The notes beneath the pieces are model-generated. The model ran no database searches. It was given only the letters and a program-made list of their open reading frames with translations, and had not been told where the DNA came from. Made by a program: the position numbers and the translations under genes. Of a stretch of 64,000 nucleotides of DNA, positions 1 through 10,096 are shown piece after piece (position 1 is the stretch's first letter; each line of letters begins with the position of its first letter). This DNA comes from Austropuccinia psidii (lineage: Eukaryota; Basidiomycota; Pucciniomycetes; Pucciniales; Sphaerophragmiaceae): assembly GCA_023105745.1 (NCBI GenBank), contig JALGQZ010000011.1:33664594-33728593 (forward strand), given 5' to 3'.

Positions 1-403
1 AAAAATTTGACTATTTTGAAGCCAGTGCTTTGGTCTATCATAGTGAGAAAGTATGCACAACCAGATAAGGATACTGGTGAGATTGGTCCTACTAGATCTA
101 GGTGTAAGCAATCTAACAGAAATTTTACTTCTTCAAACTGACCGGAGTATGGAAGTTGATGAGATTTATTTATTTGACATATATTGCAATCAAGGTTATT
201 AACCGGCAAACCCATAGATTTGAGTACTGAATAAATTGGATGTCCCATTCTGTTGTGCCATAAGGTGGAGAGATCATTACTGAAGGTGAGCAGTGATTTT
301 GGAAGGCAGTAATTAATATACATTAGTCTATTAGTTATATTTCCATCAAGAATGATTTCGTTTTTTGATTGGAGTACAAATTTGTTGTTTTGGCGATGAA
401 TTG
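1..403 (-). pseudogene. E1 pre-integrase and integrase N-terminal part
   Basis: Read on the minus strand in a frame offset from gag, the sequence gives LWHNRMGHP followed by CNICQ, the HHCC zinc-binding domain of Copia integrase. HLDLVGPISP follows, containing the first Asp of the D,D-35-E core. The frame is open to the window edge. Integrase inserts the element cDNA into the genome. The rest of the domain, RT and RNase H lie outside the window. Confidence 0.85.
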
Positions 404-406
404 TTA

Positions 407-1501
407 ATGATTCTTGAATAGTTCAAGTAAGCTAACTAGGTTGCATTTTAATTTGGGTACATAGAGGCAATTTTCTAACGTGATGATCTTGCTGTTGCAT
501 ACTAGGTTAACAGTTCCTATTCCACAAGCCATTAGAGTACTATTCACGTCTCCAGTTGCAATAGATATGTTTTCAGAATTTGATAATGAGACAAAGAAGG
601 CTTTGTTGTTAAACATGTGGTGAGTTGCACCACAATCAACAACTAGGTCATTTGAGCTTCTGTTGCTTGATTTTGGAGAGGTGATTAATGCAGATGCGAT
701 GGATAGTTGTGTTGAGGCATTGTAATACTTTCGTTTCTTTTCTTTTCTTGTTGGTCTTAAGTGAGGATTCTCGGCCCAACATTCTTCTTTTCGATGAGTG
801 ATGCATTGTTGATTGTGTCTTCCATTGGAACAATAGTAAACCTTTTTAAAGGGTTTGTTTGTAGCAGAGAATAGTGCATTATGATTACTTTTGGCATTGG
901 GATTTTTTTGTAAGAGTAGATTAGCAAAGTCTTGTAGTCGGTTCAGTATGATATGAGGTTTCTCGATTAGTTCTTCGTTTAAGGTGAGTACTTCTATCAA
1001 TTGATGTAACTGAGATTCTCCACCAAGTTTTCCTAGAAGTGAAAATGAGAGGATTTCATTAGGAACTTTGATGTCAATGGATTCAAGTTCCATCATCATT
1101 TTTCTGCAAGAATCGATATAGGATTGTAAGTTTCCATCGTAGAAGGTGCGTTGCCAATCCATCCATACTCTTCCTCTGTTTACGGCTCTTTTTGAAGCAT
1201 ATTGTTCATTCAGTTTTGCCCAGAGTACATTAGCTTTTTCTGTGGTTTCATTGTTGACAACTTCTCGGAAGACCCTTTCATTTATGTTGGAGGTGATTAT
1301 GTTTATGGCTTCGTAACTAGACTTATACCATTTGTTTGTAACGGGAATTGAAGCGTCAAGTGGTAAAGGTTTTTCACATACTTCAATAAGATCTTTGGAT
1401 CTCAAGTGAATCTTAATTCGAAGGTACCAGTGACTATAGTTTGTGCCATCTAGGATAGGAATGTTTGATAGTTCCCGTCCTTCAGAATTTTTGGTATTCA
1501 T
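407..1501 (-). pseudogene. E1 gag-protease frame
   Basis: 365 codons are open from the ATG at 1,499-1,501. The N-terminus (IPILDGTNYSHW) is the usual Copia gag start, in which the capsid protein packages the element RNA. A helical UBN2-like gag region follows. Near residue 227 lies a Cys/His cluster, CSNGRHNQQCITHRKEEC, in place of the canonical C-x2-C-x4-H-x4-C knuckle. The frame ends in an aspartic protease domain whose active site reads DCGATHH, where D-S/T-G-A is normal. A stop at 404-406 interrupts the polyprotein. The integrase frame picks up one base away, so a single small indel broke the pol frame. Otherwise this is the best-preserved gag in the window. Confidence 0.85.
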
Positions 1502-1539
1502 GTTGTATTCCACCTTGTTTTGATTTGCTCTAGAACTCG

Positions 1540-1551
1540 AGACTGTAAATC
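1540..1551 (-). other. E1 primer-binding site, tRNA-Tyr anticodon type
   Basis: The minus strand reads GATTTACAGTCT immediately after the LTR end (ATAACA). It is complementary to AGACTGTAAATC, an anticodon stem-loop with the loop CTGTAAA (GTA anticodon, tyrosine). The complementarity may continue as CGAG. Confidence 0.65.
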
Positions 1552-2407
1552 TGTTATAAAGGGAAAACTAAAGGTGTTGCAATAACAAAAGGTAGAGAAG
1601 GCAGATAGTCAAGAATGAGATATGTACCTAAAGGTGGAATACAAATGACAGAACTACAACGATATTTTAACAGGTACTGGATGAGTTACAACAGACTAGA
1701 TTCGTCGAAATCAAGGTTAGTTTCTATTTTATATTTCTGGATATTTGGTATGGAGATAATCATACCGATTGCTAGTTACGAGAGATGAGTTTTAAGAGTC
1801 AGAGAAAAATAGGTTCGAGACAGAAGGAAGATGGAAAAAGATTTAGTTAGGAAAAGAAAAAAAGAAAAAAAGGACAGGAGTTGATTCAATAGGAGTGTTT
1901 TATAGCTAAACATCGGTTACTGCCAATGGATTTCCATTAGTGGAGAATCCATGGCAGGTCTTTCATTGGATTGTCCCTTGGATACTTGGGATTGACGTAT
2001 TTGAGCTAGAGGTGGTGAAGGTTGATCATGACTCTTTTCGGCCAATTCTCCGACAACATCCGTTCTTGTGGTTGAACTCATTGTCCTTAGTTATTAACAC
2101 TAACCTCGAATAAGGAATCTCTTCACGACAAAAGCTCCTTTAGTTAAGGAGAGGACATCAAATCCAATTACTTCTCCTAAATTAAAACTTAACTCACTCT
2201 TCTGCGTCATAACTTCTTAGAACTTATCTTAGTATAACTTTCTTACTTAAATAAAATTAACAGAAACTTTTGTAACTTAAATCTCACACTTGTATCGTAA
2301 ACTTACTTCTACTGCGTGTCGCCATTTAGCTACTTATAGATCTCTTATTCAATCTGTTTCTGAAGAATAAAAGTGTTAATGTAATCCTTTAGTCTGAAAT
2401 AATAACA
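1552..2407. repeat. Back-to-back Copia LTR sequences (E1 left, E0 right)
   Basis: The left end (TGTTATAAAGG) is the LTR end of minus-strand E1. The right end (AATAACA at 2,401-2,407) is the LTR end of plus-strand E0. Both are fixed by the adjoining primer sites. The boundary between the two LTRs was not resolved; it probably lies near 2.05-2.1 kb. No coding sequence is seen here. Confidence 0.5.
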
Positions 2408-2549
2408 GATTTACAGTTTCATTGACTCCTAAGACAAGAGAGGGTGATATGCAAGAAATGAATGAAAAACTCACTGATACAAGAGGCATAACCATCATTC
2501 CTAGGTTATATGTAAACAACTATGGTCACTAGTACTTACAAATGGATAT
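2408..2549 (+). pseudogene. Copia relic E0: primer site and gag N-terminus
   Basis: GATTTACAGT at 2,408-2,417 follows an LTR end. An ATG at 2,449 opens a frame resembling the E1 gag start (IIPRLYVNNYGH against IPILDGTNYSHW). It breaks off after GATAT at 2,545-2,549, where element A is inserted. The same gag resumes at 18,213. One in-frame stop (TAG at a conserved Trp position) shows decay. Confidence 0.7.
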
Positions 2550-3191
2550 CTTAAAGTGATGATAAGTTATAATTCTATTGTGCTCAAATTAAAGCAGTAG
2601 TGTATAACTAAGGAACAACAAATTAGTAAAATTTTATGATCTAATAGTAATTATAGTAATAGATAGTTTTACCTTGAGTAACTCATAATAATAATATTTT
2701 AAAATTATTCTAAAAACGTATAAGACAATTTGCTCTGAATAATTCTATAGCTAAAAAATGATTAATTCTTTAAAATACTATGCTATTTTATTATAAAATA
2801 ATTTCTTTACCTTTTAGCTACTATAACTCCTTCTGGATATTAAACCTATAGCTGTAATAGCTTATCTAATATTTATTCTATTTGTAAAGATATTATGATA
2901 AGCTAGTTAATTTAACATATATTTATTTAATTGATGTTCATACCTATGTTACTAAATTTTTTATTTTTGGGAGTAAGTAATTATATGCTTCTATCTGAAG
3001 TGAATGAAAAAATTATGACAGAGGAAGAGCGAAAAAGAAATTGCAAAAAGAAAGAGATGAGAAGAAAAATAATAAAAAAGGAAAGATGAGTTTCTTTAAA
3101 TATAAAATTTTTCTTGTTGACCATAAAAAAGGATGGCCTCTCTTATTACATCGTAGTACAGATTGTATAATGATCTGCATTCATTTCAACA
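2550..3191 (-). repeat. 3' LTR of element A
   Basis: About 640 bp, alignable by eye along its length with 17,542-18,207. On the minus strand it starts TGTTGAAATG directly after a purine run (AAGAAGGAG). The left end is degraded: CT stands where TG is expected on the plus strand. Confidence 0.8.
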
Positions 3192-4066
3192 CTCCTTCTT
3201 GATCCTTGAGATGTACTTCTGAATGAAATTCTTGTAATTGGCTAATGGTTGGAGGTTTTTTTAGAACATTAGCTATCATTTCATTGGTGCCAACTTGAAT
3301 TACTTCTGCAACTTCATTTTTACTAAATACCCTATGTATTGATATCTATTTTCTACATTTTTTGTATTTTTATTAAGATTGTTATTTCTCCATATTTGGA
3401 ATGGAAAATAATCCGTTTGTTAATTTTTACTGCTAAATCTTGTGTAAAAAGCATTGATACCCATTTTATTTGTTTTTCACAGACATTCATTGATACATAC
3501 TCTGCTTCAGTGGTGGACTGTGCTATAATAGATTTTTTCTTACTCAACCAACTGATTTGATTACCATAAAAGGTCACTAAGCTTCCTGAAATATATTTTC
3601 TATTGTCTTTGAAATTTTTATACTCTGCATCTGTCCATCCACATAGGATAGCTTTTGAGGAAATTTCAATAAATAAAATACCAAAGTTCTTGGTGAAATT
3701 AATATAACAGAAAGAATTTTGAGCCATTTTCCCATGATTGAAATTTGGATCAGTAGGGAATCAAGCCTGGAAATTATTAGTGAAAAGTATAACAGGTCAA
3801 GTATGTTGAGATAAATAATTTAGATATCCTATCGCTGGCTGATATAGAAATCTGTCAATGGCTGAACCATGTTAATTGAGTGGATTAATGAAACTACCAT
3901 GATATGGGGTTTTGATATCTCTGAATTGTAGCATATCAAATGTCAACAGGATTTTATTGCAGAAATCCATTTGACTTAAAAAGATTGAACCATTATTCAA
4001 CAGATCAAGAAAGTATCCTTGATTATGGGTAGGTTTTTTCTTGCCTTTTGAGATGAATATTTTTTC
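3192..4066 (-). pseudogene. Element A RT C-terminus and RNase H
   Basis: At 3,353-3,727 the minus strand encodes the Copia RNase H domain, with CGWTDAEY, ISWLSKKKS and STTEAEYVSM. These include an Asp and a Glu of the RNase H active site. At 3,872-4,066 lies the end of the RT palm/thumb, ending near DIKTPYHGSFI. Several frameshifts separate the blocks. RNase H removes the RNA template during cDNA synthesis. The right end is cut by E2, and the RT continues at 9,156. Confidence 0.8.
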
Positions 4067-4602
4067 TGTAAAAATTTCAATACCAAAACTCACTTAGTAA
4101 AACCTAACCTCAGGAGTAAACTACACTCATAAATTATAATTAAAGTAATTAAAATTAAAATAAATAAATAAAGAAAAGATCCTCAACATTCTTTTCTCAT
4201 TTTCTTTTTCTCATTCTCCTATCTTTATTTTGCTCATTCCTCATTCCTTTTATATATAGTGTTGTTCATACATCACATCTCAAAGAATGAAAATTTTTAA
4301 TAAATAACAAATTACATTTATATTTTATTTCTTATTAAACTTCACATACACCAATCTTCTCTGTGTATTTGGTAATACCAATTTCTTACCATATTGTTAA
4401 TTTTTCATATAGCTCATAATTGTTTCTTTTAATAGTGAACTACCTCTGTACTTGATCATCATCATTGTTGTCGTTATATTCATATTATAGGCCTGTTTTC
4501 TAGGTACAGGTTATGTTGTTTTATTTCCTTGTCTCACCTCGTATGTATACAAAAAGATATATTGAAATATTATTCTAGTTTTTTTTTCCTGAAAAAGTAA
4601 CC
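4067..4602 (+). repeat. E2 5' LTR
   Basis: 536 bp, starting TGTAAAAATTTC and ending GTAACC (the 3' copy ends GTAACA, so the terminal A mutated here). A TATATATA-like box with downstream start candidates lies around 4,250. The LTR should carry the promoter and the polyadenylation signal of the element. Confidence 0.9.
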
Positions 4603-4616
4603 GATTTACAGTCTTG
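4603..4616 (+). other. E2 primer-binding site, tRNA-Tyr anticodon type
   Basis: GATTTACAGTCTTG is directly after the LTR. It is complementary to CAAGACTGTAAATC, which corresponds to tRNA-Tyr positions about 27-40 across the anticodon. The same core occurs at the same place in E0, E1 and E3. Confidence 0.7.
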
Positions 4617-4657
4617 ATTGACTCAAAAATTCGTAAACTGGAAAAACTGACTACAAG

Positions 4658-5253
4658 ATGAATATTAATGAACAAAACAACAACCTACAAAAGATTATTC
4701 CCATTCTGACTGATGAAAACTACTCGGAATGGAAGCTACAAATGATCATCTGCCTAAAACAGAGAAGGCTTTATCAATATTGCATTGAACAATGCATACC
4801 AGGTGATGGAGTAACATGAACACCAACGCTAGAAGCAAAAGTAATAGACGCTAATATTGAAGCTTGCGGTTTAATCACCAACTTTTTAGATTCCAGAAAA
4901 TTTGCAGCTCTGGTTACATCAGAAGAAACTACGCAAAACAGTTACTTACTCTGTAAAAGGTCAACGAAATATTTGCGTCATCAACATTCAATAGCAAAGC
5001 AAAAATTTGGAGCAAATTCCAAAAATTGACCTATGACAACAACCTCAAAGACTTTATTGCGAATACTCGGAAATGTCTCAGTGACATAGCATCAGTTGGC
5101 ATAGCTGTAGAAGAAGAAATACTTGCCTTCTAGATTCTCACCAAATTACCTGAAGAATTCCACTCGTTGATAGAAAAAGTCACACTAAATTCTGAAACTC
5201 AAGGAAATCTGCATGCCATCCTCAAAGTGTTACATGAAGCAACTCTGAAATAA
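4658..5253 (+). pseudogene. E2 gag, N-terminal part
   Basis: The ATG at 4,658 opens a frame with the Copia gag signature IIPILTDENYSEWKLQM. A TGA at about 4,817 and frame changes near 4,950-5,040 break it. Similarity to E1 gag continues in shifted frames to the stop at 5,251-5,253. Confidence 0.75.
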
Positions 5254-8200
5254 GATGCTCTATCAACAAACACTAGTAGAGCTGTAGTACTAAAAAAGGA
5301 CAGTTTCCCATCAAAAGTTGTTCATTATTGTAGCAACGGGAAACATAATCCACTTGTTACCACACATGGACAAGAGAAATCCTGGAAATTACATCCCAAG
5401 TTAAAACCTGAAAGACGACGAAAAGACAAAGAACAAAAAGTTAACTTCACTATAGCCCGAGCTTTATTCAAACATTATTCAAGAGAATCAAATCTATCAA
5501 TAACGATTGTATTGGACACAGGGGCATCTAATCACATGTTCAAAAACAAATCCTTTTTTGAAAACCTTCATCCCAATCATCATAATAAAGTAACTACTGG
5601 ATGCGGAAAATCTAACTTAACCTCACAAGGAATGGGATTAGCAAAAATAGTAGATTGCATTGGTAACCTGTGGCTGTTACCCAACAGTCTATACATACTG
5701 GATCTAAATACTAACTTGTTAACCCTCTCAAGCATAGCAAAAAACAAACCACAAATCAAGAAAACCACATCCCATTTCAAAGTTTATATTGATAGTTATG
5801 CTAAACCCTCTTTCCTCTGTCCCATTACAAGTAGTATTTTAGAAACTCACGTCATTCTCTCTAATTCTCGCTGCCTAAACACTCAAAAAATGGAAAACAG
5901 TGACTTGTGGCACAAACAATTAGGGCATATGAATAAAAATGATATGAAGAAACTAGTAAAAACTACTGAAATCGGTAAGATCTGCAATGATTGTATAAAA
6001 GGTAAGATAACTCAACTTCCTTTTAAACAGTCATTCAATGTTTCTGATCATATTTTGGAAAATATCCATCTCGATCTCTGTGGACCCTTTCAAACTCCTT
6101 CTATGGCCAGTGCTAAATACTTCCTCATCATCGTAGATCAAATGAGTGGATTCATTACCACCAACTTCCTCAAGAATACAAGGGATTGCTTCAATCACTT
6201 TTGCACTTTTAAAATTTTAGTCAAGAACAAATTTACGACTAAAATCAAAAGTATATTAACAGATGGAGGAGGAGAATTCATTAATAAATCGCTCAAAAAT
6301 CACTGTCTCAAATCAGGGATCAATCACATTAAAAGTCCACCCTACACTCCTCAACATAATCCGTTTTCTGAAAGAGGTAATTGATAAATAATAGAAAAAG
6401 CAAGATTCATATTACTTCAATCTAAGCTACCAACCAAATTCTGGGCTGAAGCAGTATTGACAGCAACATTTCTCTGCAATTTAATCCCTAAACACAAGAA
6501 TCAAAGGACACCATATGAGATCTGGCACAACTAAAAACCACCTCTTCATAAATTAAAACCATTTGGGTGCAAGGCCTGGTTAAAAATTCCAACACACTCC
6601 ATTAGAAATAAATTGGATTCAAAGGGGTGGGATGGTATTTTCCTGGGTTATGAAAATGAAGCCTCCAGCTATTGTATTATAAGAGTCTCTGACCAAAAGG
6701 TCCTCAGTATCAAACATGTAATATTCAATGAAAACAAATTCCCATCACTATCTTCTCAAACACAACTCATAGAAGATGTTACCAGGATTCTTTCCTTTCC
6801 AAATCATTCAACAGAAGAAGAAACAAATAGCAACTCAAACATAGAACATAGCTCCTCAAGTATTGACTCAACCTCCTTAGATAATGAAAGCAAAAACATT
6901 TTTGTTGATGCCTTGGAACAACAATCTAAACGAATTCAAGTAATTGGCCCCAGACATCCCACCTTGATTTCAAGCAAAATAGACAGTAATAATATCCTTC
7001 CTTTTTCCAGAAGACATACTGGGGAAAATCTAACAAATCTTACTCAAACCCCAAGAATGTTTAATGAAGCTATGAACAGTCTAAATAAAGAAAAATGGAA
7101 CTTTGCAATTAAAAAAGAACCTCAGAACATTTAAAAATTAAACGTATGGACTCTCAGAAATAAAAAAGATGATGATCACCCCATATCTAGTACATGGATT
7201 TTTAAAGAAAAAACAGAAGATTCTGGTAAGATAATTGAATAAAAAGCTCGATTATGTGCTCACGGTTTCCACCAGATAGCAGGATTGGACTATCAAAGCA
7301 TGTTTGCACTGACCGGAAGGTTGTCCTCATTAGGCGCACTTATTTCCTTTGCAACATTCTATAAGTACAATTTTCATCAAATGGACATATAAAGCGCTTT
7401 CCTAAATGCTTCATTGCAAGAAGAAATATGTTTAGAAATTCTTCAAGGAGTCCCAGAAAACAAAGAAACTCAATTTTTACAACTTAATAAAGCCTTTTAT
7501 GGACTTAAACAGGCATCCCTGGCATGGTACAAACATCTTTCAAACTGCTTAATCATATCAGAATTTCAATGTTTTCTTACTGATCCCTGTGTTTTTTGGA
7601 GACAAAGCCAAAGTCCCATTTGGATCTATGTTCATGTTGATGACCTTGCTATATTTGGTTTAAACTTAGAAGATTTTAAAAAAGAAATAAAAAACAAGTT
7701 TGACATGAAAGATATGGGCAAAGCTAACTTACTCTTAGGAATAAAAATCAATCATCTCAAAGATGGTTTTAGTCTTGATGAAGAACACTATATCAAAGAA
7801 CTGGTCAACAAATATGAAATCAAAAATCTTGTACCATCACATACACCCCTTAAACCACATGTAAAACTCTTAATATCTTCTGATAAAGAACATGAAGAAT
7901 TCAACAACTTAAATACCAACTATTGAAGTGCGGTTGGATGGTTAAACTATACTAGTTCTAATACTCGTCCAGACATCACCTTTGCAGTTAGTCATCTGTC
8001 TCAATTTCTTGAGAAACCTGGCTTATCACATTGGAACGCGTGCATTCAAGTTCTTCGTTACTTGTATTACTCTAAAACACTGTGGCTCACATTCAAAAAC
8101 CATGGCTTTCATCATATCAAGACCTATGCAGATGCAGATTGGGGAAATAGCCCTAATGATCAAATATCAATCTCAGGGTTCACGGTTGTTCTAAATCAAC

Positions 8201-8610
8201 ACTTGATATCCTGGCGCTCAAAAAGGCAACAGACAGTTTCTCACTCAACAACAGAAGCCGAGTATAAGTCTCTCAGTGATGCCACAAAGGAAACTATGTG
8301 GTTAACTAATCTCATCAATGAAATGCAGCTCACAACATCTCCACTTGATCCTCTTCTTCTTAATGATAACAAAGGGGCAATTGATTTGGCATTAAATGAC
8401 ACCAATCACAGCAGCTTCAAAACTAAACACATGGATATTAAGTCTCACTACATACGAGAATTACTAAAAAAATGCATCATGCTACTGAAACATGTTCCCA
8501 CTATGGCAATTAATGCCGATTTTTTGACGAAATCTGTAGGTAAAACCATTCTTCTTAAATCTCTCAATTTTCATAATCTTTTTAAAAAGACTTCTTCTCC
8601 ATCTCCGTGA
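5254..8610 (+). pseudogene. E2 pol: zinc motif, protease, integrase, RT, RNase H
   Basis: One reading frame runs 3,357 bp without an indel but with seven stops (6,382 TGA; 6,385, 6,532, 7,132, 7,240 and 7,390 TAA; 7,924 TGA). Order: Cys/His motif (about 5,324-5,385, last Cys replaced by Ser), protease DTGAS (5,515-5,529), integrase HHCC (LWHKQLGH, CNDC) and catalytic core (HLDLCGPF, LTDGGGEF, FSERGN). The linker (6,613-7,131) follows, then RT with an intact YVHVDDL (Asp-Asp at 7,640-7,645) and RNase H with DADWGN and STTEAEY. It ends at TGA 8,608-8,610, just before the polypurine tract. The catalytic residues survive; the stops abolish full-length product unless read through. Confidence 0.9.
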
Positions 8611-8625
8611 TCATCGCAAGGGGGA

Positions 8626-9150
8626 TGTAAAAATTTCAATACCAAAACTCACTGAGTAAAACCTAACCTCAGGAGTAAACTCCACTCATAAATTATAATT
8701 AAAGTAATTAAAATTAAAAAAAAAAGATCCTCAACATTCTTTTCTCATTTTCTTTTTCTCATTCTCCTATCTTTATTTTACTCATTCCTCATTCCTTTTA
8801 TATATAGTGTTGTTCATACATCACATCTCAAAGAATGAAAATTTTTAATAAATAACAAATTACATTTATATTTTCTTTCTTATTAAGCTTCACATACACC
8901 AATCTTCTCTGTGTATTTGGTAAGACCAATTTCTTACCTTATTGCTGATTTTTCATATAACTCATAATCGTTTCTTTTAATAGTGAACTACCTCTGTACT
9001 TGAGTGTCATCGTTGTTGTCGTTATATTCATATTATAGGCCTGTTTTCTAGGTACAGGTTATGTTGTTTTATTTCCTTGTCTCATCTCGTATGTATACAA
9101 AAAGATATATTGAAATATTATTCTAGTTTTCTTTGCCTGAAAAAGTAACA
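8626..9150 (+). repeat. E2 3' LTR
   Basis: 525 bp, TGTAAAAATTTC to GTAACA. It is preceded by the polypurine tract and followed by the TTTTC duplication. Confidence 0.92.
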
Positions 9151-9155
9151 TTTTC

Positions 9156-9368
9156 TAGGTTGAATAAAAAGCTTGATATGTCCTCTTCTTCTTTAGCTAT
9201 TAGATATGCATGATCTACATGAATGTGAAGACACATTGTTCTTGATTTTTTGATAGAAAGAGCTTTGTCAAAATTTGCACTCGACATATTTAAAGACTTT
9301 AGAACTTCAGTTATCCTTTCTTTCCACATATGAGGTGATTCTTTCTTCTGTATAGGTATTTTGTCAAT
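9156..9368 (-). pseudogene. Element A RT, central fragment
   Basis: The minus strand encodes SPHMWKERITEVLKSLNM and HIHVDHAYLIAKEEEDISSF, the RT palm of Copia elements. The catalytic pair is DH instead of DD. The fragment is bounded by E2 on the left and by solo LTR R1a on the right, and is the direct continuation of the RT pieces at 14,540 and 4,066. Confidence 0.8.
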
Positions 9369-10096
9369 TTCCATGTAATATGTGTCTATGAAACTCTTGT
9401 TCATATTACTATAAACCAAGAGTAATATGAATTTTGTTATCAGATATGATAAATGAATTTATTAAATCCACAATTGAATAATGAATTACTGAATTATTTC
9501 TTTTTCTTGCTATAAACTACCATTGGTTTTAACAGTAAGCAGCAATTGTCTACTAAAATCAATTACAAGAAGTATTTAATAATAAAACTTCTTATTGAAA
9601 TAATACAAAATCAATTCAATGTGTAATTATCTTTTGAAAGATTAATTATGAGGAAAATTCTAGAAAAAAACTGTTTTAGAGAAAAACTCTAAGAAATAAG
9701 CAAAAACACTCACTAATACTCTAAAAATATCTTGATAGGAATTGGTTGAGTGGTTTGCCAGATTAATTGTGGATTTAAATGATCAAAATTGAATTATAAC
9801 AGTAAGAAGACAATATAAAAATTTAATAATATATTTTAAAGCATATATTTCTATTATTTCACATCTTCCTGATTTATTCTGAATGAACTCAAGCAATTAA
9901 GAAAAGGATTAACTAATACTTACGTGTTTATACTAATGGTATGATTGAATGATTGGATTATCTGAAAAAAAACAGCAAGAGGAGGCTTCTTTTAAGCCGA
10001 CAACAGCTCACATAGGCATGCCATAGAGCAAGCTGAAATTCAATGAGTGATAAAACTTAATCTTCTTTGGATGATTGGTTACATGACCTATTTTCA

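Larger units (their letters stand above)
1..1551 (-). mobile_element. Copia retrotransposon E1, partial (cut by window edge)
   Basis: Minus-strand Ty1/copia element whose 5' part lies to the right. From right to left the sequence shows a primer-binding site (1,540-1,551), a gag-protease frame (407-1,501) and the start of integrase (1-406), then the window ends. Gag type, zinc motif and primer site match E2 and E3, so all three belong to one lineage. One frameshift near 408 separates gag-protease from integrase. Confidence 0.85.
4067..9150 (+). mobile_element. Copia retrotransposon E2, full length, nested in A
   Basis: LTRs lie at 4,067-4,602 and 8,626-9,150. A perfect 5-bp target duplication TTTTC flanks the element (4,062-4,066 and 9,151-9,155). 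The primer site is at 4,603-4,616 and the polypurine tract (GCAAGGGGGA) at 8,616-8,625. The two LTRs differ at roughly twenty positions plus a deletion of about ten bases, so this is not a fresh insertion. Gag is frameshifted; pol is one frame with seven stops. Confidence 0.93.

Noticed and set aside
3339..3560. Plus-strand frame of 73 codons
   Set aside because: It lies antisense to the RNase H of element A, which explains the sequence.
5580..5780. Minus-strand frame inside E2
   Set aside because: Antisense shadow of the E2 protease-integrase frame.
5254..8610. Alternative genetic code to explain in-frame stops in E2
   Set aside because: The F-box gene uses standard stops and sense codons, and other elements have ordinary decay, so reassigned codons are not needed.
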